From JAUASV01 sp047605685 (GTDB lineage: Bacteria > Actinomycetota > Actinomycetes > Actinomycetales > Microbacteriaceae): a stretch of DNA of 22,182 bases. The notes below the pieces were generated by a model. That model did no database searches and was not told the DNA's origin. It saw only the letters and a list, made by a program, of their open reading frames with translations. The position numbers and the translations under genes were made by a program. The DNA is taken from NCBI GenBank assembly GCA_047605685.1, contig JASGFF010000041.1:1-22182 (forward strand), written 5' to 3'. Below are positions 15,530 through 22,053 of the stretch, one piece after another (position 1 is the first letter of the stretch; each line of letters begins with the position of its first letter).

Positions 15530-15972
15530 GTGTTCTTCCTCGCTGGCGATCCGCAGCCAGTACGCCGGCCAGTCCTGGTTGCTCGGGGTGGAGGCCGTGG
15601 TCCGGTTCGTGACCGCCGTCGCGCCCCCGCTGGGCGCGGCCCTGCTCGCTGCCGGCCTGGTGACCCGGTGGCGTAATTCTGCTGCCACATCGAGCGCTGA
15701 CCGGTGACGGTGTTGAGGCCGTCCGCGATCCAGAGGTAGCCCTAGGCCTCGTCCGGGTGCCATGGTGGCACCCAGTAGACCCGGAGCCGGTCGCAACTGT
15801 CGGCGTAGCCGGGCGAGGGACGGCGGCCGGTGCCCCGGCACCCGTTGCAGCCGCCCCGCTCGTGTCCGGGACGCAGGCGCGTCGTAGCCGTACTGCAAGC
15901 CGACGGCGTCCGGGCGCACGGCCGCGCCCGCGTGATGGTCGAGTAGACCGACACCGCCTTGAGCAACATGCC
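15530..15972. other. Gene-poor zone with decayed coding remnants
   Basis: This 443-bp gap between the convergent potC and protease genes holds no intact gene that I trust. On the plus strand, about 15541-15707 reads as a plausible membrane-protein tail (SWLLGVEAVVRFVTAVAPP, then a hydrophobic LGAALLAAGLV and a basic RWR) with GC-rich third positions, but it has no sensible start. On the minus strand, 15670-15806 shows another protein-like stretch broken by a stop. A perfect inverted repeat, GGGTGCCA/TGGCACCC with a 3-base loop, lies at 15755-15773. The zone also has more TAG and AT-rich patches than its neighbours. Confidence 0.45.
15670..15969 (-). pseudogene. Possible broken gene remnant downstream of the secreted protease
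   Basis: In the same frame as the protease, directly after its TAG and one Gly codon, an ATG at 15969 opens 75 codons ending in a second TAG (15742-15744). Around that second TAG the reading is protein-like: YADSCDRLRVYWVPPWHP before it and GYLWIADGLNTVTGQRSMW after it. The first part of the frame (Arg/Pro/Thr-rich) looks like a shifted frame, so a frameshift as well as a nonsense mutation is likely. I do not recognise the family. Confidence 0.3.
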
Positions 15973-16905
15973 CTAGTACTTCTCGTTCTCCACGAGCAGC
16001 GCGTAGCCCGCGGCGAGCTCCTGGGCGTTGCAGTAGCCGCCGTAGCCGAGATACCCGGCCGGCTGCACGGCGTGCGAGGCGCAGTCGGCGGCGTGCTCGA
16101 CCGGGTCGAAGGTGCCCACGACGGGCGAGTCGGGCTGCCCGGTGTCGGGGTTGACGTCGTTGACGAAGATCTTCGCCGCCAGCCTGTCCGATCGCTGAAG
16201 CCCGGTCGCGCTCTTGCCGAAGTTCGCGAACTGGTGGTAGTGGGCGCACTCGTGCAGGGCGATGCCCTCCTGGTAGGCGGCGCTGTAGCTCTCGACCTCG
16301 GGATTGATGGTGATGCCGCGCATGATCTGGTACTCGCCGGCATAGCCGGTCTCGCTCAGGCCCGAGTCGATGTGCACGGCCACCGTGCGGCAGTACGACT
16401 GGAGATAGGAGTACATCGTCGCCGCGAATCCGGTGTACAGCGCCTGGTTCTCGTACTTCACGGTGAACGTCTTCGAGTGGTCGGTGTTCGTGATGCCCCG
16501 CGAGGCGCTCTTCGCCGACGTGAACCGGTACTTCACCGTTTGGCTCGCGACACCGGCGGGCACCGTGTACTTCGGCAGCTTCGCGGAGTAGTAGTACTTC
16601 GACGAGCGGGTGGCGCGCTTGATCGTCGTCCACGCCCCCGAGCCGACCTTGCGCTCCAGGGTGACCGCGGCCCGGGGCGTCGTGTTAGCGCCCCAGTACC
16701 GGTACTTCACCCACACCTTGAGAGTGTCGCCGCTCGCGCCCGAGCCGCGGATGATCGTGGCCTTGCTGTAGCCGTCGATGATCCGGCCCTCGAGGTAGAG
16801 CCGGTAGCTGGTCGAGGACGCCGCCTGGGCGGGGGCGGCGCCGGCGAGCACGCCGGTGACGAGCAGGGCGACGGTGCCGAGGGCGATGAGGAGACGGCGG
16901 GGCAT
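15973..16905 (-). CDS. Secreted protein with an HExxH zincin motif, putative metalloprotease
   Basis: A 310-residue exported protein. A signal peptide (MPRRLLIALGTVALLVTGVL, then AGAAPAQA-AS) precedes a beta-rich region of about 120 residues with many Tyr, Lys and Ser, which looks like one Ig/fibronectin-type fold. The C-terminal part contains HECAHYHQF (His218, Glu219, His222), a classic zinc-binding HExxH, and 48 residues further DPVEHAADCASH, where Glu270 is a good third ligand as in gluzincins. Four cysteines (172, 220, 275, 292) lie in this half, one inside the HExxH motif, and could form disulfides. The ATG at 16905 is preferred over GTG 16953 because it starts the signal peptide and follows a -10 box at leaderless spacing. 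Substrate unknown; I do not recognise a named family. Confidence 0.8.
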   Translation of the reverse strand: MPRRLLIALGTVALLVTGVLAGAAPAQAASSTSYRLYLEGRIIDGYSKATIIRGSGASGDTLKVWVKYRYWGANTTPRAAVTLERKVGSGAWTTIKRATRSSKYYYSAKLPKYTVPAGVASQTVKYRFTSAKSASRGITNTDHSKTFTVKYENQALYTGFAATMYSYLQSYCRTVAVHIDSGLSETGYAGEYQIMRGITINPEVESYSAAYQEGIALHECAHYHQFANFGKSATGLQRSDRLAAKIFVNDVNPDTGQPDSPVVGTFDPVEHAADCASHAVQPAGYLGYGGYCNAQELAAGYALLVENEKY

Positions 16906-16912
16906 GGTCGGC

Positions 16913-16918
16913 AGGCTA
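16913..16918 (-). promoter_or_regulatory. -10 element for a leaderless protease transcript
   Basis: Read on the minus strand, TAGCCT fits TANNNT and ends seven bases before the ATG at 16905, where no Shine-Dalgarno sequence exists. I see no clear -35 hexamer. Confidence 0.4.
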
Positions 16919-16984
16919 CGGGATCGGCCGCCCCGGCCGGCGGATACGCTCACAGAGGTGCGGCCCTCACGGGGCTCTGGGTGC

Positions 16985-18316
16985 TCACAGGGCGGCGAAG
17001 GCCCCGTCGAGCACGTCGACGGCGTCGAGCAGCTGGGCGTCGGTGATGGCGAGGCTCGGCAGGAAGCGCAGCACGTTGCCGAACGTGCCGGCGGTCAGCA
17101 CGAGCACGCCCCGCTCGAGGGCGTGCCGCACCACGGCCGCGAGGGCGGCGGCATCCGGCTCGAGCGTGCCGGGGCGCACGAGCTCGACCGCGAGCATCGC
17201 GCCGATGCCGCGCACTTCGCCGATGACCGGATGCCGGCGCTGCAGCTCGAGCAGCGCGGGCCGGAGCGTCGCCTCGACGCGCCGCGCCTCGGCGAGCAGC
17301 CCGCGAGCACGGATCTGCTCGAACACGGCGACGGCGGCCGCCGCCGCGACCGGGTTGCCGGCGAACGTGCCGCCGAGGCCGCCCGGGTGCGCGGAGTCCA
17401 TGATCTCGGCACGGCCGGTGACGGCGGCCAGCGGCAGGCCGCCCGCGATGCCCTTCGCGGTGAGCACCAGATCGGGCACGAGGCCCGCGTGCTCGCTCGC
17501 GAACATCCGCCCGGTGCGCGCCATGCCGCTCTGGATCTCGTCCGCGACGAACACGACACCGTTCGCCGTGCACCAGCGCTGCAGCGCGGGCAGGTAGCCC
17601 GGGGCGGGCACGATGAAGCCGCCCTCGCCCTGGATCGGCTCGACGACGAGGGCGGCGAGGTCGGCCGCCCCGACCGCACGCTCCAGGTGCTCGATCGTGC
17701 GCGCCGCCGCGTCCGCACCGCTCAGGCCGTCACGGAACGGGTAGGAGCCGGGCACGTGGTGGACGCCGGGCGCGAACGGCCCGAAGCCGGCCTTGTACGG
17801 CATCGCCTTGTACGTCATCGCCATCGTCAGGTTGGTGCGGCCGTGGTAGGCGTGCTCGAGCACGGCGACCGCCGGGCGGCCGGTGTGCCGGCGGGCGATC
17901 TTGACGGCGTTCTCGACGGCCTCGGCGCCCGAGTTCAGCAGCACCGACCGCTTCGGGTGGTCGCCCGGGGTGTGCTCGGCGAGCAGCTCGGCCACCCGCA
18001 CGTACGACTCGTAGCCGGTGATCGTGAACATGCCGTGGGTGAGCCGGGCGAGCTGCTCGCTCGCCGCGGCGACCACCGCCTCGTCGGTGTGGCCGATCGT
18101 CGTGACGCCGATGCCCGAGCCGAGGTCGATGAAGCTGTTGCCGTCGACGTCGACGACGACCGCGCCGTGACCGGAGGCGAGGAACACCGGTGCGGCGCTC
18201 GACACGCCCGCGGCGACGCTCGCGGCGCGGCGTCTCGCGAGCTCGAGCGAGCGCGGACCGGGGATCGCCGTGACGACGCGACGCTCCGTGGGCTGTGCGG
18301 GCGAGGTGCTGGCCAT
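16985..18316 (-). CDS. gabT: 4-aminobutyrate aminotransferase (GabT-like)
   Basis: A 443-residue class III PLP aminotransferase that would move the amino group of GABA to 2-oxoglutarate, giving succinate semialdehyde and glutamate. VADEIQSGMARTGRMF carries Asp259 for the PLP ring, Lys288 in LTAKGIAGGLPL is the Schiff-base lysine, and NSGAEAVENAVKIAR (128-142) and EHAYHGRTNLTMAMT (154-168) are strongly GabT-like. The ATG at 18316 fits the family N terminus; the frame stays open far upstream, but that is a reverse-strand artefact over osmC. It completes the putrescine-to-succinate-semialdehyde route begun by patD, although it lies 10 kb away and on the other strand. A 5-aminovalerate transaminase is the main alternative. 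No gabD neighbour is seen. Confidence 0.9.
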   Translation of the reverse strand: MASTSPAQPTERRVVTAIPGPRSLELARRRAASVAAGVSSAAPVFLASGHGAVVVDVDGNSFIDLGSGIGVTTIGHTDEAVVAAASEQLARLTHGMFTITGYESYVRVAELLAEHTPGDHPKRSVLLNSGAEAVENAVKIARRHTGRPAVAVLEHAYHGRTNLTMAMTYKAMPYKAGFGPFAPGVHHVPGSYPFRDGLSGADAAARTIEHLERAVGAADLAALVVEPIQGEGGFIVPAPGYLPALQRWCTANGVVFVADEIQSGMARTGRMFASEHAGLVPDLVLTAKGIAGGLPLAAVTGRAEIMDSAHPGGLGGTFAGNPVAAAAAVAVFEQIRARGLLAEARRVEATLRPALLELQRRHPVIGEVRGIGAMLAVELVRPGTLEPDAAALAAVVRHALERGVLVLTAGTFGNVLRFLPSLAITDAQLLDAVDVLDGAFAAL

Positions 18317-18326
18317 GATGGGATTC

Positions 18327-18332
18327 AGTGTA
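18327..18332 (-). promoter_or_regulatory. -10-like element for gabT
   Basis: Read on the minus strand, TACACT fits TANNNT and ends ten bases before the gabT ATG, which would give a 5' leader of only three or four bases. It lies in the 15-bp gap and touches the first base of the divergent osmC-like gene. Confidence 0.4.
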
Positions 18333-18802
18333 TGGACAGGGACCATCACTTCGCGGTGGGCCTCGAGTGGACCGGCGACCGCGGCGAGGGCACGGCGAGC
18401 TACCGCGGCTACGGCCGGCAGAACGTGGCCCGCGCGCCCGGCAAGCCCGAGCTGCTCGGCTCCGCCGCCCCGGTGTTCCACGGCGACGCCGGGCGCTGGA
18501 ACCCGGAGGAGCTGCTCCTCGCCGCGCTCAGCGAGTGCCACATGCTCAGCTACCTGCACGTGGCGGTGCGGCACGGCATCGTCGTGACCGGCTACACCGA
18601 CGCCGCGACCGGCACGATGCGCCAGCTCGGCGACGGCGGCCGCTTCACCGTGGCGACGCTGCGCCCGCGCGTGACGATCGCGGCCGGCGACCCGGCGCTC
18701 GCGACCCGGCTGCACGACGAGGCGGCCGCGCTGTGCTTCATCGCCGCGAGCGTGAGCTTCCCGGTGCGGCACGAGCCGGAGACGGTGCTGCTGCCCGGCT
18801 GA
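18332..18802 (+). CDS. OsmC-family peroxiredoxin-like protein
   Basis: A 156-residue protein of the OsmC/Ohr superfamily, whose members reduce organic hydroperoxides with two cysteines. The two expected cysteines are present: Cys69 in LLLAALSECHMLSYLH and Cys135 in AALCFIAASVSFPV. The segment SAAPVFHGDAGRWNPEELLLAAL matches an actinobacterial OsmC subgroup as I recall it. Within this subgroup the activity is usually unproven, so the peroxidase role is a family inference. The second site lacks the typical Ohr form around its Cys. The ATG lies 16 bp from the divergent gabT ATG, leaving no room for an ordinary promoter between them. No clear Shine-Dalgarno or -10 sequence was found for it. Confidence 0.86.
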   Translation: MDRDHHFAVGLEWTGDRGEGTASYRGYGRQNVARAPGKPELLGSAAPVFHGDAGRWNPEELLLAALSECHMLSYLHVAVRHGIVVTGYTDAATGTMRQLGDGGRFTVATLRPRVTIAAGDPALATRLHDEAAALCFIAASVSFPVRHEPETVLLPG

Positions 18803-18830
18803 GGCGGGCCGCTCCGGCCGGCGTGGGAGC

Positions 18831-19838
18831 ATGGTGGGCGTGATCCGGGTTCCGCGGGGCAGGGGGATGCTGCCGAGGGCTCTGCTCGCGCTGCCGACCG
18901 TGCTGCTGGCGGCGCTCGGCCCGGCGGCCACGGCCTCCGCCGCGGTCGTGCCGGCCACGAGCGCCGGCACCGTGCTGCGGGCCATCGTCACCTTCGACGG
19001 CAGCACCGAGACGATCGACCTGGCGCTCACCGTGCCGGCGGGCGAGGGTCGCATCGGCCTGGTGTTCCCCACGCCGAGCCGCGCCGAGGTCACCGCCACC
19101 GATGCGGACGCCTTCGCCGCGCTCGACGCGACGATCGCGCCGCAGAGCATCGTCGAGGACGACTGGTGGGGACGCGAGCAGCCGGAGACGGCGACCGAGC
19201 CCACGGAGCCGTCCGCGACCGGCGAGGCGAGCCAGTCCAGCATCCGGGGCTCCGACTCCGGCTCGCTGCGGTCCTGGCTGAAGCAGAACGACCTCGAGCT
19301 CTCCGACGACACCGACGACACGATCGACGACTACGTGGGGGCCGGCTGGGCGCTCGCCCTCGTCGCCTTCGATGCCCCCGCCACGACGAGCGAGCTCGCG
19401 GTGGCGCGCCTGAGCTTCACGACGGACGAGGCGGTGTTCCCGCTCGCGCTGTTCAGCGACGCGAGCAGCCCGCTGACGATGCGCTTCTACGTCGCCGCCG
19501 ACGGCAGGACGGTGCTGCACGAGGACACCACGGCCGGCCGCGACATCAACGCGGCCCAGTCGGTGGTCTGGGCGGGCACGCTCGCCGGCACGGAGGTCGC
19601 GGACCTCGGCGACTACCTCACGGTGACCGACGTGTACGTCACCGCGCCCGAGGACCAGCTCAGCGATGACCTGCGCTTCGACGCGGCCGCGGCCGACGAC
19701 GAGGTGATCCCCGCGGAGACCGTCTACCGTCGCATCGAGCTGCTCGGGCTGCCCGCCGGCTGGCTGTTGACCGCCTGGGGCGCCATCGGCCTCGTGCTCG
19801 GCGTCAGCTGGCTCGGCTACCGGGCCCGGCGGCGCTGA
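18831..19838 (+). CDS. DUF2330-like exported protein with C-terminal membrane anchor
   Basis: A 335-residue protein of unknown function. A basic N terminus and hydrophobic core (LPRALLALPTVLLAALG) end in a probable ASA-A signal cleavage site. The body is beta-rich and acidic with a Thr/Glu/Ser-rich insert (about 115-150). YVGAGWALALVAFDAP followed by LSFTTDEAVFPLALFSDA, and later LTMRFYVAADGR, is the pattern I associate with DUF2330. A final helix (GWLLTAWGAIGLVLGVSWLG) followed by RARRR should anchor it in the membrane with most of the chain outside. Starts at GTG 18840 or ATG 18867 are also possible; the latter begins directly at the signal peptide. It precedes the FKBP lipoprotein gene by 60 bp. 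Confidence 0.72.
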   Translation: MVGVIRVPRGRGMLPRALLALPTVLLAALGPAATASAAVVPATSAGTVLRAIVTFDGSTETIDLALTVPAGEGRIGLVFPTPSRAEVTATDADAFAALDATIAPQSIVEDDWWGREQPETATEPTEPSATGEASQSSIRGSDSGSLRSWLKQNDLELSDDTDDTIDDYVGAGWALALVAFDAPATTSELAVARLSFTTDEAVFPLALFSDASSPLTMRFYVAADGRTVLHEDTTAGRDINAAQSVVWAGTLAGTEVADLGDYLTVTDVYVTAPEDQLSDDLRFDAAAADDEVIPAETVYRRIELLGLPAGWLLTAWGAIGLVLGVSWLGYRARRR

Positions 19839-19850
19839 GCGCGCCGAGCG

Positions 19851-19878
19851 CTGACAGACTGTTCGCCGCCCCCATACC
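19851..19878 (+). promoter_or_regulatory. Weak promoter candidate before the FKBP gene
   Basis: CTGACA (19851-19856) and CATACC (19873-19878) are separated by 16 bp and lie 20 bp before the GTG. The -35 is one base from TTGACA; the -10 is poor. Confidence 0.3.
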
Positions 19879-19887
19879 CACAGACCT

Positions 19888-19893
19888 GGAGAG
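19888..19893 (+). promoter_or_regulatory. Ribosome binding site of the FKBP gene
   Basis: GGAGAG lies five bases before the GTG at 19899, supporting that start. The signal peptide begins at the same codon. Confidence 0.6.
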
Positions 19894-19898
19894 CCCGC

Positions 19899-20918
19899 GT
19901 GCGCCGTCCCGTTCCCCCCATCGCCCTCGCCCTGTGCGCCCTGTCGCTGTGTGCGCTGCCGCTGGCCGGCTGCACCGCCACCGTCGACGACGCCGGCGCC
20001 ACGACCGCCACCACGGGCTCGGCTACCTCGACGGCGGGCGCCGTCGCCACCGACGCCGCGTCGGACTGCGCCCCGGCGGCCTCCGGCGCCGCCTCCGAGG
20101 CCGTGAGCGTCGAGGGCGCCGTGGGCTCGGCGCCCACGGTGAGCATCGACGCCCCGGTGAGCGTCGAGGCCACCGAGGCGACGACGCTCGTCGCCGGCAG
20201 CGGCGAGACGGTCCTGACCGGCAGCCGCGCGAGCGTCGAGTACACGATGCTCAGCGGCTCCACCGGCGAGGTCGTCGCGGCGTCCGGCTACGACGGCACC
20301 GACGAGCTCACCCTCACCGAGGGCAGCTCGATCGCGGGCATCGACGCGATGATCTGCGGCGCCGCGGCCGGGGGGAGGGTCGTCGCCGTCATCCCGCCCG
20401 CCGATGCCTGGGGCAGCTCCGGGCAGAGCTCGCTCGGCATCGGCGCCGACGACTCGATCGTCCTCGTGGTTGACGTGACGGCCGTCATCCCGCCGATCGT
20501 CACCGAGGACTACACCCAGATGGACGGCATGCCCACCGTGGAGTTCGACGCCGAGGGCGTGCCCACGATCACCATCCCGGACGCCGACCCGCCCGCCAGC
20601 ACCCGTCTGGGCCTGATCACCGCCGGCGACGGGGACGTCGTGCAGTCGGGTGCGACGGTGACGGTCGACTACACGGGCGTCGACTGGCAGTCCGGGGAGG
20701 TCTTCGACTCGAGCTGGGCCAGCGGCGAGGCGGCCACGTTCACGACCACCGGGGTGGTGAACGGCTTCCGGGCCGCCCTCGAGGGGCAGACGGTCGGCTC
20801 GACGCTCATGGTGGTCTGCGCCCCCGTGGACGGCTACGGCGACACCGGGTCGAGCGACGGCTCGATCGCCGGCGGCGACACGATCGTGTTCGTGCTCACG
20901 ATCCGCAGCGTGAGCTGA
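19899..20918 (+). CDS. FKBP-type peptidyl-prolyl isomerase lipoprotein with two FKBP-like domains
   Basis: A 339-residue lipoprotein: the signal peptide ends in the lipobox LAGC with Cys25, followed by a long Ala/Thr/Ser linker (to about residue 100). The first FKBP-like domain (about 100-197) is degenerate: SRASVEYTMLSGSTGEVV lacks the FDSSW motif, but GYDG and VVAVIPPADAWG keep the fold pattern. The second (about 243-339) is canonical, with VTVDYTGVDWQSGEVFDSSW, VVNGFRAALEGQTVGS and CAPVDGYGD. It would catalyse proline isomerisation in proteins folding outside the membrane. Its TGA overlaps the dxr ATG (TGATG), an unexpected coupling between an extracytoplasmic foldase and isoprenoid synthesis. 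Confidence 0.88.
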   Translation: MRRPVPPIALALCALSLCALPLAGCTATVDDAGATTATTGSATSTAGAVATDAASDCAPAASGAASEAVSVEGAVGSAPTVSIDAPVSVEATEATTLVAGSGETVLTGSRASVEYTMLSGSTGEVVAASGYDGTDELTLTEGSSIAGIDAMICGAAAGGRVVAVIPPADAWGSSGQSSLGIGADDSIVLVVDVTAVIPPIVTEDYTQMDGMPTVEFDAEGVPTITIPDADPPASTRLGLITAGDGDVVQSGATVTVDYTGVDWQSGEVFDSSWASGEAATFTTTGVVNGFRAALEGQTVGSTLMVVCAPVDGYGDTGSSDGSIAGGDTIVFVLTIRSVS

Positions 20919-22000
20919 TGCGCCGCGTCGTCATCCTCGGCTCCACCGGGTCCATCGGCACCCAGGCGCTCGACGTGGTGCGCGCGAGGCGGGACCGCTT
21001 CACCGTCGTGGGTCTCGCGGCGGGCTCGAACGCGCGCGCGCTCGCGGAGCAGGCCGCCGAGTTCGGCGTCGCCGCGACGGCGCTCGGCGCCGCCGACGCG
21101 GTGCGGCTCGTCGAGGACGTCGAGGCGGACGTCGTGCTCAACGGCATCACCGGATCGGTGGGCCTGGCGCCGACGCTCGCCGCGCTCGGCACCGGGGCGA
21201 GCCTCGCGCTCGCGAACAAGGAGAGCCTCATCGTCGGCGGCACGCTCGTGACGGACGCCGCCGCCACGGGCCAGATCGTCCCGGTGGACAGCGAGCACTC
21301 CGCGATCGCGCAGGCGCTCGCAGCCGGCAGCCGGGCCGAGGTGCGCCGGCTGGTGCTCACCGCCTCCGGCGGCCCGTTCCGCGGCCGCTCGCGCGACTCG
21401 CTCGCGGCGGTCACGCCGGCGCAGGCGCTCGCGCATCCGACCTGGGACATGGGCACCGTCGTCACCACCAACTCGGCGACGCTCGTGAACAAGGGCCTCG
21501 AGGTCATCGAGGCGCACCACCTGTTCGACGTGCCCTTCGACCGCATCGAGGTCACGGTGCACCCGCAGTCGATCGTGCACTCGATGGTCGAGTTCGTCGA
21601 CGGCTCGACGATCGCGCAGGCCAGCCCGCCGGACATGCGTCTGCCGATCTCGCTCGGCCTGGACTGGCCGCACCGGGTCGCCGGCGCCGGCCGGCCGCTC
21701 GACTGGGGCGTCGCGAGCGCCTGGACGTTCGAGCCGCTCGACGAGGACGCCTTCCCCGCCGTGGCGCTCGCCAAGGGCGTCGGCGCGGCGGGGGCCACGT
21801 TTCCGGCGGTGTTCAACGCCGCGAACGAGCAGGCGGTCGCGGCCTTCCACGCCGGCCGGATCGGCTTCCTCGACATCCTCGACACCGTGCGCGCCGTCAT
21901 CGACCGGCACGAGCCGCTGCCGATGAGCCTCGAGGGCGTGCTCGAGGCGGAGCGCTGGGCGCGCCGCGCGGCGGACGCCCGGATCGCCGGCGCGCGCTGA
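20918..22000 (+). CDS. dxr: 1-deoxy-D-xylulose 5-phosphate reductoisomerase
   Basis: The first committed enzyme of the MEP isoprenoid pathway: it converts DXP to 2-C-methyl-D-erythritol 4-phosphate using NADPH and a divalent metal. The N-terminal NADPH motif ILGSTGSIG is at 6-14, and ANKESLIVGG (99-108), PVDSEHSAI with metal ligands Asp124 and Glu126, TASGGPFRG, HPTWDMG and NSATLVNKGLEVIEAHHLF are all present. The last supplies further substrate and metal ligands. At 360 residues it is somewhat shorter than the usual 380-410, with trimming at both ends but no missing active-site block. The ATG overlaps the FKBP stop. In many actinobacteria dxr is followed by rseP and ispG; here the next frame instead runs on the opposite strand. 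Confidence 0.95.
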   Translation: MRRVVILGSTGSIGTQALDVVRARRDRFTVVGLAAGSNARALAEQAAEFGVAATALGAADAVRLVEDVEADVVLNGITGSVGLAPTLAALGTGASLALANKESLIVGGTLVTDAAATGQIVPVDSEHSAIAQALAAGSRAEVRRLVLTASGGPFRGRSRDSLAAVTPAQALAHPTWDMGTVVTTNSATLVNKGLEVIEAHHLFDVPFDRIEVTVHPQSIVHSMVEFVDGSTIAQASPPDMRLPISLGLDWPHRVAGAGRPLDWGVASAWTFEPLDEDAFPAVALAKGVGAAGATFPAVFNAANEQAVAAFHAGRIGFLDILDTVRAVIDRHEPLPMSLEGVLEAERWARRAADARIAGAR

Positions 22001-22010
22001 GCGGGCCGCC

Positions 22011-22053
22011 GGCGGCTCAGCCGGTCTCGGGCCGCCGGCTCAGCCGGTCTCGG
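22011..22053. repeat. Tandem 23-bp duplication at convergent gene ends, possible terminator
   Basis: GGCGGCTCAGCCGGTCTCGG (22011-22030) and GCCGGCTCAGCCGGTCTCGG (22034-22053) differ at one base and are offset by 23 bp. Each contains CCGG or GCGG and CCGG flanking CTCAG, and the second holds the symmetric CCGGCTCAGCCGG. Both copies carry TCA in position to be a reverse-strand TGA; the second is the stop of the minus-strand gene. The repeat sits just past the dxr stop, so it may act as a bidirectional terminator. Confidence 0.5.

Noticed and set aside
15742..15969. Treating the 75-codon minus-strand frame after the protease as an intact gene
   Set aside because: Its first half is Arg/Pro/Thr shadow-like sequence, and the protein-like part continues past its TAG, so a broken remnant fits better.
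15757..17046. Plus-strand open frame across the decayed zone and the protease gene
   Set aside because: Most of it is antisense to the secreted protease, whose signal peptide and HExxH motif are clear. The rest has no sensible start.
19834..19856. Short inverted repeat (GCGCT/AGCGC) after the DUF2330-like gene considered as a terminator
   Set aside because: The stem is five base pairs with a long loop and no T-tract, and it overlaps the candidate promoter of the next gene.
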